From positions 3,863,381-3,927,380 of the forward strand of contig JADWOT020000009.1 of the NCBI GenBank assembly GCA_036345935.2: a stretch of DNA of 64,000 nucleotides, read 5' to 3'. Source of the DNA: Taenia hydatigena. Its lineage: Eukaryota > Platyhelminthes > Cestoda > Cyclophyllidea > Taeniidae. The notes under the pieces are model-generated. The model was not told the origin of the DNA and did not search any database. It saw only the letters and a list, made by a program, of their open reading frames with translations. Positions 53,601 to 64,000 of the stretch are shown here, one piece after another. The stretch's first letter is position 1. Every line of letters begins with the position of its first letter. Made by a program: the position numbers and the translations under genes.

Positions 53601-56600
53601 CCTACAATTCATTAATGCAATGTTAGGCTTCTAGCAAAGCTATTATTGATTTCATTGCATTCCAAAGACACACCTGTGATAGGATGAAGATTATGGGAGT
53701 TGTAGGAGAGCTCTCCTTGAAAATTTCTTTAAGGCTAGTGTTCTGAGGCTCAATAAAGTTTTGTCCAAGGTGATGTGCAACAAAGTCTTGCATTGCGTTG
53801 GTGACTTTGTCAGGCCGGAAACAGCGTAGAAAGAGCAATCGTTGAAAAGTGTCTAACTTTTCACCCCAATGGTCTTTTAAGGGATGACGGTGGGGTTCTG
53901 GCGAATCAAAAATTTCCTTGAAATCATTTAAATTCTGCACAATGAATGAGCAAAGGCCTTCAAAATTTGGCAAAGCATCAAGTGAAAGAAGATCACCCCA
54001 CATGCGATCCGACATCCATTCCGGAGCTGGATTAGGAAGGTCCCTTTTCACTACTGAACTGCCAGAAAGGAGATACCTCCATTCTTCCTAAATAAAAGCA
54101 AATTTTAGTCACAATTATTTGACTCATGTAAATCCATCTCGACGAGGCACCATCTACCTACTTACCGAAACGATTAAGTTCTCCTCTTCAAGAATTTTTA
54201 TGGTTATCAAGAAGGAGAACAGCAATTTATGCCGCTCGAAAAGACTTCTACAGACATTTGCATATAATGAGAATGTAATGTAACTGTTCACGTTTTCTAT
54301 GCGCTCTGTGACAGTTGCTGAAAAAGAGAAAGGAGTTCTTGATATTTGGCAACTTTTGCTTGTAAGAGCATCAGTATGCCGTCTCACATGCTTTCTCTGC
54401 GTTGGTTATTCCTTTTACAAAAATGTTTATAAACCACTCCAGAGAATATTGATACATTCGATCAATTTTGCGCAATGAAGAGACACAGAAAAAGAGGATT
54501 CTGCCACGAATGGCGACCGGAATGTACATACTACGAGTTTCATCTATGTCCCTTTCGGTTTGTTCAGCCACAACAACTTTTGTGCGTATCTCTGATGACT
54601 TCATTTTAGAGGCCTCGAGGGTACTGATGAGGTCAACATCGTCAACTGGTGAACCCTCAGATGAACTCAGTTTCTCTAGGATGTGATCCTCAATTTCCTT
54701 AAGTTCCTGCTTCATTTTTGCATTGCTGACGATAAGCTGACCCTTTGCCTCTTCCAAATCAGGCCGTTCCTCTGCCACAACCAAACCAAGAAGCTGATCC
54801 TCCAGACCTTTTGGAGCTAATGTGAAATTAACTATTCCCATCCTGGCGGAATTCTCCGGCGAATAATGAGGGTTTGGTAACTTGGTCGTTAGGTAGAATC
54901 GAAAGTCTTGATGGTAAGGAATTACATTGTCACCCATTTTGATGACAAGGACCCCTTGTTGTGAGTAAGTCTGTTTCAGTATGATAGGGTCAAGAGCAGG
55001 ATCAAGTTCCTCACCCACATTTTCTAGGAGGACTGGTCTACCGAATCGAACTGAGTTCTCAATGGTACGCAGGAAATCTTTTTCTGAGGTTTTGATAACC
55101 TCAAGACCCTCATCACCCTCTAACGATTTTATCCATCGATTAGCCTGACCCTGCGGGTCCACAAACAGTGGCCAACGGCGGGAGAACTGAACTATCACAG
55201 CATTCTCTATCGAGAGACTATCTTTCGGTAGCCCAAATATGTGCCAATTGCGAATCTTAACGGGGTCTCCAAAGGTGTTAATCAAATTTGGAGTTGATGT
55301 ATGAGGCACCTTGTGTTCCTTCAGAAATTCGACCCACTCATTGTACATATCCTTCCTGTAGTCGCCATTAAAAGGACCCAAGTACGCCACTATGCCCGAA
55401 GAGCAGAGTACATTTCCGATGAGATTGTCGATCAAACCCTCAACTTCTACAATCGAATCCATCCACCGACCCTTTTCGCTACTCAGACCCCCAATTAGCT
55501 TGTCAGCACGCAGTAGACGAGCCTCACAGAGGTTGCTCTTATCCTCCAGCTCCTGCTGCCTTCGCATACACTCATCATACTTTACCTGCAGGCTAGCTAT
55601 TCGGTCTTTGCAGGACTGAAGACGAGCGCGTGCTTCTTGAAGTACGTACTCGGTCTCCTTCAAGTCTTCCTCAGCCGCTCTCATTGCCGCTCTCTTAGGA
55701 GCTACCATTTTAGCCACATTGTGGTACTTATGCATGGCTCGCACCCAGAGGCAAATGCTTGTGCAGGCCTTGCTAACTTTGGCAATTGCTTGCGGTGTAA
55801 AGGCTTCAGATTCTATGTAGGGCTGAATTTTATCGATGATGGTATCAGGGATATTGTCCCGGTCGAAGTTAAGGAGAGATTCTAGGAACTTGCCGGGATC
55901 CTGGAGCAGAGTCTTGCTAGGCTCCCAGTAGTCATCCACCTTGACACCTGGTTTGTCACCAGCCACTTTTTTCGGCTTTACATCCTTCATTATGCAAACT
56001 GCCTCCATAACGAGACGTACCCCCTCAGGAGGACGCATCATAGCACGAACCTCAGTGATGTCATTTTTGTTAAGCGACTTCACTGCGTCCAAAGAGGCGT
56101 ACAGTGCTGGTAGTGCTTCATCTAGATCCCGCTGGGCATCATCCCTTATCTCTGCGCATTCAGCTGTCTTCCTTTCTGCGGCTTCTTCCTCGCGTTGCAC
56201 AATCGCAGTTGTTTCTTCCGCTACTTTAGAATCTCTGGCGATCTCCTCCATTGTCACCTTTGAGGTCTCAATAGCCTTCTCTAACTGTGGTTGCATGACC
56301 TCAAGTTCCTCTTGCAACTTTGCAACAATCTGTTCTGTACTGAGAAGCTTATCTAAACCCGTCTTTGTGCGGATTCTTAAGTTCATCAATTCCGTCAATT
56401 TTAGACTGTACATCTTGGCAAACGAAGCTAGCAATTCCAGGAAGCATGCCGGTGTCACGTAGTTGTGACGACCCAATTCTTGCAGATATCGGGCTGTATT
56501 ACGAACAGCAGATTGGTGCATTTTTTGGCACACCTTGACAATACCTCCCAAAAGCTCATCTTCGATATTCAATTCTTTCATGTCTTTTAGTGTTTTCAGT

Positions 56601-59600
56601 GCGACTGCTTCGAGTGCCTCGTCAGGCCATTCCCCGTACCAGTCTATGGTGCAGCAACTAACCAGTGCTGGAAATTGACGCAGGCGCGCACGGAAAACCT
56701 CTCCAAGGGGACTCATTGCGATCACTGTGTGAAGGTTTTGATGCACACGTTTCACATAGGTGGAATAGAGATTGTTCTTTGTTGGTATCATCCCAGCATT
56801 GGTCACCACAGGCTTCATGGCGTTATAAATATTCTCAAGATCTTCGAATGCGTAGATGTTTGGTACATCACCAATGTTCAGAATATTGTTGAGGTCCTCC
56901 AAAAAGGTCTCCTTCTTAATCTAGAAAGAAAATACAAACTTCCGTACATTTGGATCACCGAAATGCAATCGGGGGTTAAATTATTTATCCTACTTGTGTG
57001 TCGGAAAACAGAAATAGAACCTGCTTGTCCTCGATACCCGCCAACATCATAACCTTTCTCAAATCCTCCTGCCAATCGTGGGTGCTGTAAGTTTTTGTTA
57101 GTTCAATTTGGAAGCATTCGAATTCAGCACTTTAAAAGGAAATCCATTAAATATACAATAAAGACCATGGAAAAACGTAAAAATTGGCTTAACACTCACA
57201 TGTGGGCGGCGAGGCGCGAAATGCTTTGCCGTCCGCTACCACCGAGACCCAACAGCAGAGCATTGCCTTGAGGTTGGCGGATAATTCGAGACAGGCGACA
57301 TAAATGTATAATAGCGTCCATGAAGAGAACAAGATCCATGCGCGCGCTATAGAGTTGATTATAATCCTCCAGATTCAATTCGCACACACGAATTACTTGT
57401 GTGTGATCCACCATCTCGATGTATTTCCTGTTATCGGCAGCATCAATCGACAACAAATCTCCGTAGAGCAGTGGTTCAGAAGGAACCACTTCCTCAAATT
57501 TAGCCTCAAATTGCTCTTCCAAGGTCTTGATGCACAAACTCTTAAACCAATTTCTGTCTACTTCATTGATTAGACGATCCTGATAGACGCGGCAGGACTC
57601 GTGGTACCAAAGGCGCAAGACATCCGTAATGCGTCCCGTAAGGTGTAAAATATCAAACATGTAGATACCTTGAAAGACCTTGGAAAGATCACGAAGATTG
57701 AATGTGTAATGACTTTTAGCTGGTGTGGGCAAGAGCTGTGATTGTACAGTGGTATAAACCGAAATGGAGGCTTTTACCAAAGACTTCGCTTTGTCTAGTA
57801 ACTGACGAACAGGTGACTCTTCAGGGGTCTGCATGAACCAACTGGTTAGAATAGTTGAGAAAATGGTCGAAAGACTAGCTTCATCTAGTTCGTTAAAACT
57901 CAAGAAATTGAAGTGCCGAAGCAGACGTTGAGTGATTGGATTCCTACCACCACCTGGTGGGCACATAGCACCCAAGAAGTTAACATCAACAATTTGCTTG
58001 AAAGCACCAATCTGCTTACGATCGTACCATCCCTTAAAGTCCATCCACTGGCGAATTAACTCAATTGGGGGTTGGGAACCGAATACATCGGGTGCAGGCA
58101 TGTTCAAGTCGTCAATGAAGAAGATGAGATACTTCCCGGGCGGGGGACCATACACTCCACGCCTGCGTTTGTCCATCTTGCTTTCAATCACATCCTGTGT
58201 CTGGTTAGCCGAGGACTTGGCACTTAGCACCATGAACTCGGGAATAAACTCTTCAGGCATCCCTCGACAAAGTTTGTCTGCAATACAGACCGTCTTCCCT
58301 GTCCCTGTGGGCCCAACACTGAGGACAGGAATTGAGTTTTTTAAAAGCAATTCCATGACCCGAATTAAACGAACACTATCCAGAGTTGGGACGAGGATGT
58401 CCGAATACTTTGCGCTCACATCAACTTGATAAGGCGGCACATTTTTCATCCAACGCTCCCAATGAACCTTTCAATAAACACTTGCAGGCAAGATTAGTGT
58501 CGATTGAATCAGTAAAGCAGGTCTAAACAAGCTTACCTGTTTTGGGTTTTGCTCATCACAGTCCACATCCTTCTTGTCCAAATTAAGAATATCAGCTTCA
58601 TCCAGGTAGTAGTCATAGACGGTGCCTTCTGGAGGGAACGGTCGGGTACACTGTAAAAGGGAAAAAATTTTTAGTGGTTCGAATAGATTAGATGGTCAGA
58701 GATAGATTAATATCAACAGCACCTTCGCATCCTTCATCTTCTGTCTTAAATAGACATCGAAGGCCTTGCGCCCATCGTTTGTACAAGTTGAACCAACCGA
58801 CCAGACCAGTGAGAAAAAGAACCAAGATTCGAACACTTCTCCAACCCTCGAAACCAACTCATCGGACACTTCTCGCTGCAAAATAATAGTGTCCTATAAG
58901 CAAGGAACATTCTGTGACAAAATTTTGAAAAAACACAACCCAAACGATCAACTAGCGGCATACATCTCCTGGATCGTTGCCCAGTGGGCGAAGTGGAGCT
59001 CGAAGGTTGTGATTATGTCTGGTCTGTACATTATGAACAGGAAAGGCATTTCAAGAACACTGGTGCTTGAGCCATTTGTTTAATAAGGTACTAACGCTTA
59101 CCTTAGCCCGGTCATTTCTCTTTACGGCCATTAAAAGGCCCGATTTTGATTGGAAACGACTGTAGAAACAAGAATATAGCTTCAATAAACTAAATGTCAG
59201 CTGACCGTCCGAGCTTCTAATGTTTTCAATTGTGTGTTCCCGAATAAAACAAATAGAGTCCTAAAGAATTTCATTTAGTTGCGCTTCAAACCATTTTGCC
59301 AATAAAACCTACCTCAAGGAATAGGTCAAACAAGCGTTCTAGCTTTTCCTTATGAGGGTAAATTGGTGCAGGCAGACTTTGAAGCCAGCACTCTACGAAG
59401 GGTTTAAGACCAAGGATACTTGTTTCCAAGTACACCATACCGCAGCGACTTACAGTTGCTGGTGAAGCAACTGCCAAGTCAGCAACTTCGAACATCATAG
59501 TCATTGCTTCAGTCAGTTTTATTATCTCACCGCTGCTCAAGCAGAGTTTCTTATTGTCGTCCAAAACTGTGTTCATATTTTCAATCCACAAAGCATCGAC

Positions 59601-62600
59601 AGGTCCATCAAAGACATACCAACGTTTATCGAGGTTATCGGCTGCAACCCCCTCCCGAATGAGTACACTCAAGATACCGTCAGTCCATTCATGTGTGATG
59701 AGATCGAATTCACCGTATAATTGGCCCATTGTGATGGATTTGGGGTTTAGAACATAGGTGACCACGTTTTGGAAGTAAGAGCCATCAGGAGAAGGCTGAT
59801 TCTTCAAGGAGCTGAGAGCATCTTTCAGAACCTCATAGCATTTGGTTTTGCCTGACCCCGTCGGGCCAAGGATCATAAGGCCGTGCCTAACGACTGTGGT
59901 GTCAAATAACTGAGTGCATTTGTGAAGGAATCCTAAAGTTGGAAAAAGTTAATAAATATCCTTTTTAGTAAACAAGAAGAGTAGTATGTCTTTTCCACTT
60001 ACTGTGATCATCTTTAAGGTTCATTTTGAGAGCAGCAGTTTTCAGAGCTATTGTAAGATCTTCGTAATTAACCTCGTTTGCACTGAAATCAAAACATTCG
60101 AATCAGACAATAATCAAGTTTAAAAGAAACTGGGAATTGGAAAACCGACACAAGGTGGCGAATATTTGGGAACAGATCAGCGACAATGCCATTGAAGAGT
60201 TTCAGATCGTCTTCCAGAAATTTAGGTAGGTTCACATCACGGATTGCTCGAAGAACAACAAGTTCCTAGAATTAATAAGATGAAGTTTAAAGTTACCTTC
60301 TTTCGTGCATATATCAACTCACCTCATTTGTGTCAGGCTCAGTTCTTTTTAAATTGCCAGCTGCGGAAATGACACTTTTCACTGCTCGCATACCAAAATC
60401 ATAGTGATCCTGATTGCTTAACTGTTCAGACGACAATTTAAAAGTTGTGACAATCTTTTTGGCCAAAATCCGGGCATCAGCAAAGCCAAAGGAGAAGAGC
60501 GAGATTTCTGCAATCAGTGCGTAGTCTGGAACCATCATCGCAACGGGTCGGAAGAGGGCTTTTAAATTATCTGGCAACTCCGTACGACCCGCATATCCAG
60601 GGTTCATTGTGATGAAAATGGCACAAGAGGCCTTTAGAGCCAGTTCCACACCTTCAAAGAGGAATCGGTCGACTCGTTGCATTTGTGCTTTTTGAATAGT
60701 TGTGATTTGCTGCGCTACTACAGACAAGACCTCGATGTCAATACGATTGAACTCATCAAAACACGCCCATGCACCCGCTGCAGCCAGGCCCTTGAAGAAT
60801 TTGCCCATCGCCATGAAGTCTAGCTGATCAGAACAATTGAATACGACGCACTGAACAGCAAAAGCCTTTCCCAAATCCTTTGTTGTTTCTGTTTTTCCCG
60901 TTCCTGCTGGACCCGATGGAGCACCGCCAAAGTTAAGATGTAGAGCTCCCGTTAGAGTAAGATAGCACCGGTCCGTCAGAGGAGTAATTACTAGTCGTGT
61001 AGTATTTCCAAGATACTCATAGCCATAGGGGAATTGGGCATTGACAACACGTATTTCAAGTTCCTCAGTCGTATTTATCCAGTAATAACGAAGCTGACTT
61101 ATCCATTCAAAGGCGTTGGTGGAGGAGACGCCTTGTTGTATCATGTTATCAACTACATCTCTAGCGTGCACCTCGATGACAATCAATGCGGAGAGTGTCA
61201 TTCGTGCAATTTTTGTTAGATCCCCCTTAACTATAATACGAAGTTCATTCAACTGATTCAGAAGGTGTGGGAGTAATCCCTTGAGTCCACCAGAATGGAC
61301 ACGAATAAGTGACTCTGTGACTTCTGAAGTCCAATAGGTTTGACAACCCGCTATGACAACCTGACCAGGCCATTGAAGTACCCACTCAGTGCGCGGAGTT
61401 TCAGGGTACTTGTTCAGTGCACGCTGGATGGTGGTACGGATGGAGAAGCGCATTATATCCTCAATCTCAGACATCCAGTCCTCCACATTCCCGACTGGGT
61501 GGGTGGTCTTTTCAAAGGGAATCTTCTCACCCTCACTAGAATACATCGCTGTAATTTCCAGGTCACTCTCAAATTGAAGCTAAAAAGAACACCAGAAATC
61601 CGTGTAAGCAAAAATTAACATAGGAAGAATGTAGGGTGGCGAACCACTCACTTTGGCGATGTTTTCGAAGCACTTCTTCAAGTGCGGTTGTACAGCAGTA
61701 GGATTCTTTGCCTGTGAAAGAATTTCCAGAAGTTCATCGTCCGACAAGAAGAAGAATCGAGGGAAGGCTTGACGTTTGGTTTCCAGGTATTCGCTCAAGC
61801 CTTTCTGTACTTGTTCCAGCAGGCTGTTGCATTCGCGCAGGTTATTCAAGATTCGACTGTCCGGGCAGAGAGTAATGACATTCGGTTGACCGTGGGCGAT
61901 TTTCATCACTTTGCGCCAAATCTTCTCCATTGTAGCAAATCGTTTTCCCTCTACCGGCAACTGACGCAAAATGTCTTCTGAAGCAAAAATTGGCTCCAAG
62001 TAGAGCCAACTGCGCTGGCAGTTAGTCCATTCATCAATGACCTCTTGAGTGATCTGTAAGCGGGTCTCCCATGCAGCGATACGTTCCTCGAATTGTTTTT
62101 TGTATGGAGAAAAGCTCATTGACTGGGTAAGGACTATGTGGTCGTCCAATTGCTGATTAATTTCTTCTGGCACTTTGATAATGTAAGTTCCTGTCTGTTT
62201 GTAGGGTTGTATCCCAAAGACCACATTCTCCCAGTCTTGCATCATCTTATTTAGTGCTGATTCTATTGCATACTCCTTCCCGGCGATGTCAGCAACCTCT
62301 GTTATTACTTCGATATGATCCTACATTGACAATTTTAAAAATAGAAGGCAGCTTGCGTCTAAATGATGTCCGCATTCATTTAGGGGCCTAGTCAAAGTGA
62401 CTCGTTCTAGCCCTGTGCAAATCATTTAATTTGCTCTCTAAGTCAGTCAAATTATTGATCGCACCAGGTCAATCTGTGAGAAAGGCATCGACAAGCCGTT
62501 CCATTCACACAAACCAAATTGCTCACCTGGAGTCGCATTTCTAGACACTTTGCAAAGGTGAGGGAAGCTTTTGGAACGACCAGGATGCCGGTTCGTTCAC

Positions 62601-63575
62601 TGATGAGTTCCCACATCCTGCTATGCATACCAGGACTGCGAAGCGCTTTAATAAGTGGTACGAAGGGTTTGAACTCCTCAATAGCCATTTTGATCTGGCT
62701 CGCCACTTCTTGCACTCCAGGCAGCTCGCTGAAAACGCGAATTGACTTGTGCATAACCTTGTAGCCCTCAGTGACCTGTTTCTCCACAGCTGTTGCGTCA
62801 ATTGAAGACAGTGGATCGGTCATGACTGCGTCCTGCGTTCTCAACCAATCCGACACAGCAATCCACATCACTCGGAATGGCTCAAAGTCCTTTAGCAAGG
62901 TGCCAATTCTCTCAAACTGAAATGCCCAAGAAAGTACAAGTGGATTCGGTTATTCTTGAAAAAAACGCAGTCAATCGAGAAGAGCCTACGTTAGTAATCG
63001 GCATGTCGAAAAGTCGTTCACGGCTATTGTAAAGCAGAGCATTCTGTTGCGCCTCTAGTAGTTGTCTCTGAAGCCTCCGCACTTCATTTGCGACCTCGTG
63101 CGCTTTGCTCACATCCGTGTAGGAGGCCATGGAAGACACCATCATCTTTAAGGGAAGAGAGTAGGATTTGAAGGAGTCCCTAATGGTTATTGGAATACGC
63201 AAGTAGGATTATAAGCCGATCCCAGCTCACCGTCAAACTGTCAATTTTATCGGAGAAGGAAGCCAAGTCGGAGATTTGGAGCTTGCGGAAGCGCTCTTCG
63301 TCCTCTTCCAAATTCAACTCCGTCTCCTCCACAAGGTTGCGGATCTTACTGGGCCAGGTGAGAGTAGTCCACTTAGCGGCAAAATCGTCATTGCTAAGGT
63401 TATAGCAGAATTCATCGATGAGCTCGTAATGGGCTACCACCCGGTCAATTAGCTCCCTCTGTTCCTCCAACAAATCTGGAATGGTATCCATGTACTCGCG
63501 CATCGCAGTGAGCTCCTCTATGGTGTTCGGTTTCTCGTAGAGCCTTCTTGCTATCTCTTCGAATACGTCGCACGA
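50671..63575 (-). CDS. DNAH1: Axonemal inner-arm dynein heavy chain, DNAH1 type, 5' part missing
   Basis: ATP-driven minus-end motor of the ciliary inner arm. 23 minus-strand exons: 63575-63231, 63145-62990, 62916-62527, 62320-61652, 61579-60323, 60265-60150, 60082-60003, 59932-59313, 59260-59102, 58875-58723, 58650-58537, 58467-57200, 57129-56994, 56920-54388, 54317-54166, 54087-53674, 53601-53203, 53122-52943, 52864-52688, 52495-52188, 52116-51765, 51686-51452, 50792-50671. All joins keep frame: 3444 aa of a roughly 4200-aa family protein. In order: linker; AAA1 GPAGTGKT (60913-60890); AAA2 GPTGSGKT (59867-59844); AAA3 GPTGTGKT (58314-58291); AAA4 GLGGSGRQ (57249-57226); coiled-coil stalk with the microtubule-binding tip between (about 56.4-55.5 kb); AAA5, AAA6; C-terminal [15 protein letters not shown] and [23 protein letters not shown] and [13 protein letters not shown] agree best with DNAH1 among the DNAH1/3/7/12 group. 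The first exons lie right of the window. Confidence 0.92.
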
Positions 63576-64000
63576 CTGAAGTATAAGCGCAACAATTAGC
63601 TAACACTGATGGACTTATTTTGACTCCACCCAAGGCCCACAAACCCTTATCTTGTTTCGTTGATGGGCTTAGTGAATTAAAAGGGATCTATTGGTTGTGA
63701 TGAGCATGAGGTAGCAGGAAATGGCTGCAATGACAATAAGGCAAAATCTGTTCAGCTAATGCAAGCCCATTATGTCATTCAAAACCCAACAAAATTCTTA
63801 AAACCATTGAGAGAACAAATGAGTAAATCGTCTGTAGACATCACATCTGGCTGTGCATGATATTCTAGGATACTTTAGGACCCTAGGGGAACAAAGCTAA
63901 AGGTTCAGTTATTGTTAAATGCTATAAGAGTCATTGCCTCGGCGAACGAGGAACTAGTTTCAAACTTTTTCGTAAAAATAAGTTATATACCAACTTCCTA
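63576..64000 (-). other. Upstream DNAH1 intron at the window edge
   Basis: After the acceptor ACTTCAG next to the exon starting at 63575, no further dynein exon could be read up to the edge. This is presumably intron. Exons for the N-terminal tail lie beyond. Confidence 0.6.

Noticed and set aside
55941..56462. 173-codon plus-strand frame within the dynein stalk exon
   Set aside because: Antisense shadow of the coiled-coil coding sequence, rich in Ser as expected for reversed Glu/Ala/Arg codons.
58670..58700. GGTTCGAAT resembling a tRNA T-loop
   Set aside because: It lies in a 72-nt dynein intron and lacks flanking stems and any tRNA A-box.

Overview
This window is animal nuclear DNA. Genes are split by spliceosomal introns with GT-AG borders and code for metazoan proteins. 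The best guess for the organism is a parasitic flatworm, probably a tapeworm. Two things point there. First, intron sizes fall into two classes: about 30-39 nt in the RRS1 gene and about 70-80 nt in most of the dynein gene, as reported for tapeworm genomes. Second, the intergenic DNA is AT-rich and bare. No bacterial, viral or intact mobile-element gene was recognised. The taxon is an inference; the gene identities rest on motifs read in the translated exons.

Layout: (1) 1-1283 (+), the 3' end of a YY1-type zinc-finger transcription factor. (2) 2671-5504 (+), a complete divergent alpha-tubulin. (3) 6341-9975 (-), a two-exon procollagen galactosyltransferase, tail to tail with the tubulin. (4) 10.3-16.3 kb, no supportable gene. 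(5) 16283-17500 (-), the ribosome-assembly factor RRS1 with several minute introns. (6) 20564-37214 (+), a long gene of small exons for a membrane protein with a signal peptide, three Ig-like domains, one fibronectin type III domain, one transmembrane helix and an unrecognised tail. (7) 37.2-42.9 kb, mostly empty, with one orphan exon candidate. (8) 42919-49685 (+), a six-exon TLC-domain membrane protein of the TLCD4/TMEM56 type. (9) 50671-63575 (-), 23 exons of an axonemal inner-arm dynein heavy chain of the DNAH1 type, whose 5' part lies beyond the right edge.

Exon joins were worked out by hand from reading-frame continuity, splice dinucleotides and family alignment from memory. For alpha-tubulin, COLGALT, RRS1, TLCD4 and DNAH1 every proposed join keeps frame and restores a conserved family motif. 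In the Ig/FN3 gene all joins keep phase, but several borders are alternatives. The genes do not form a pathway. The tubulin and the dynein both suit ciliary or sperm axonemes, but this neighbourhood is probably accidental. No new multi-gene system was found. The most unusual items are the divergent alpha-tubulin, the stop-overlapping intron at the end of the YY1-like gene, the 30-nt and GC-AG 36-nt introns in RRS1, and the unclassified Ig/FN3 receptor.
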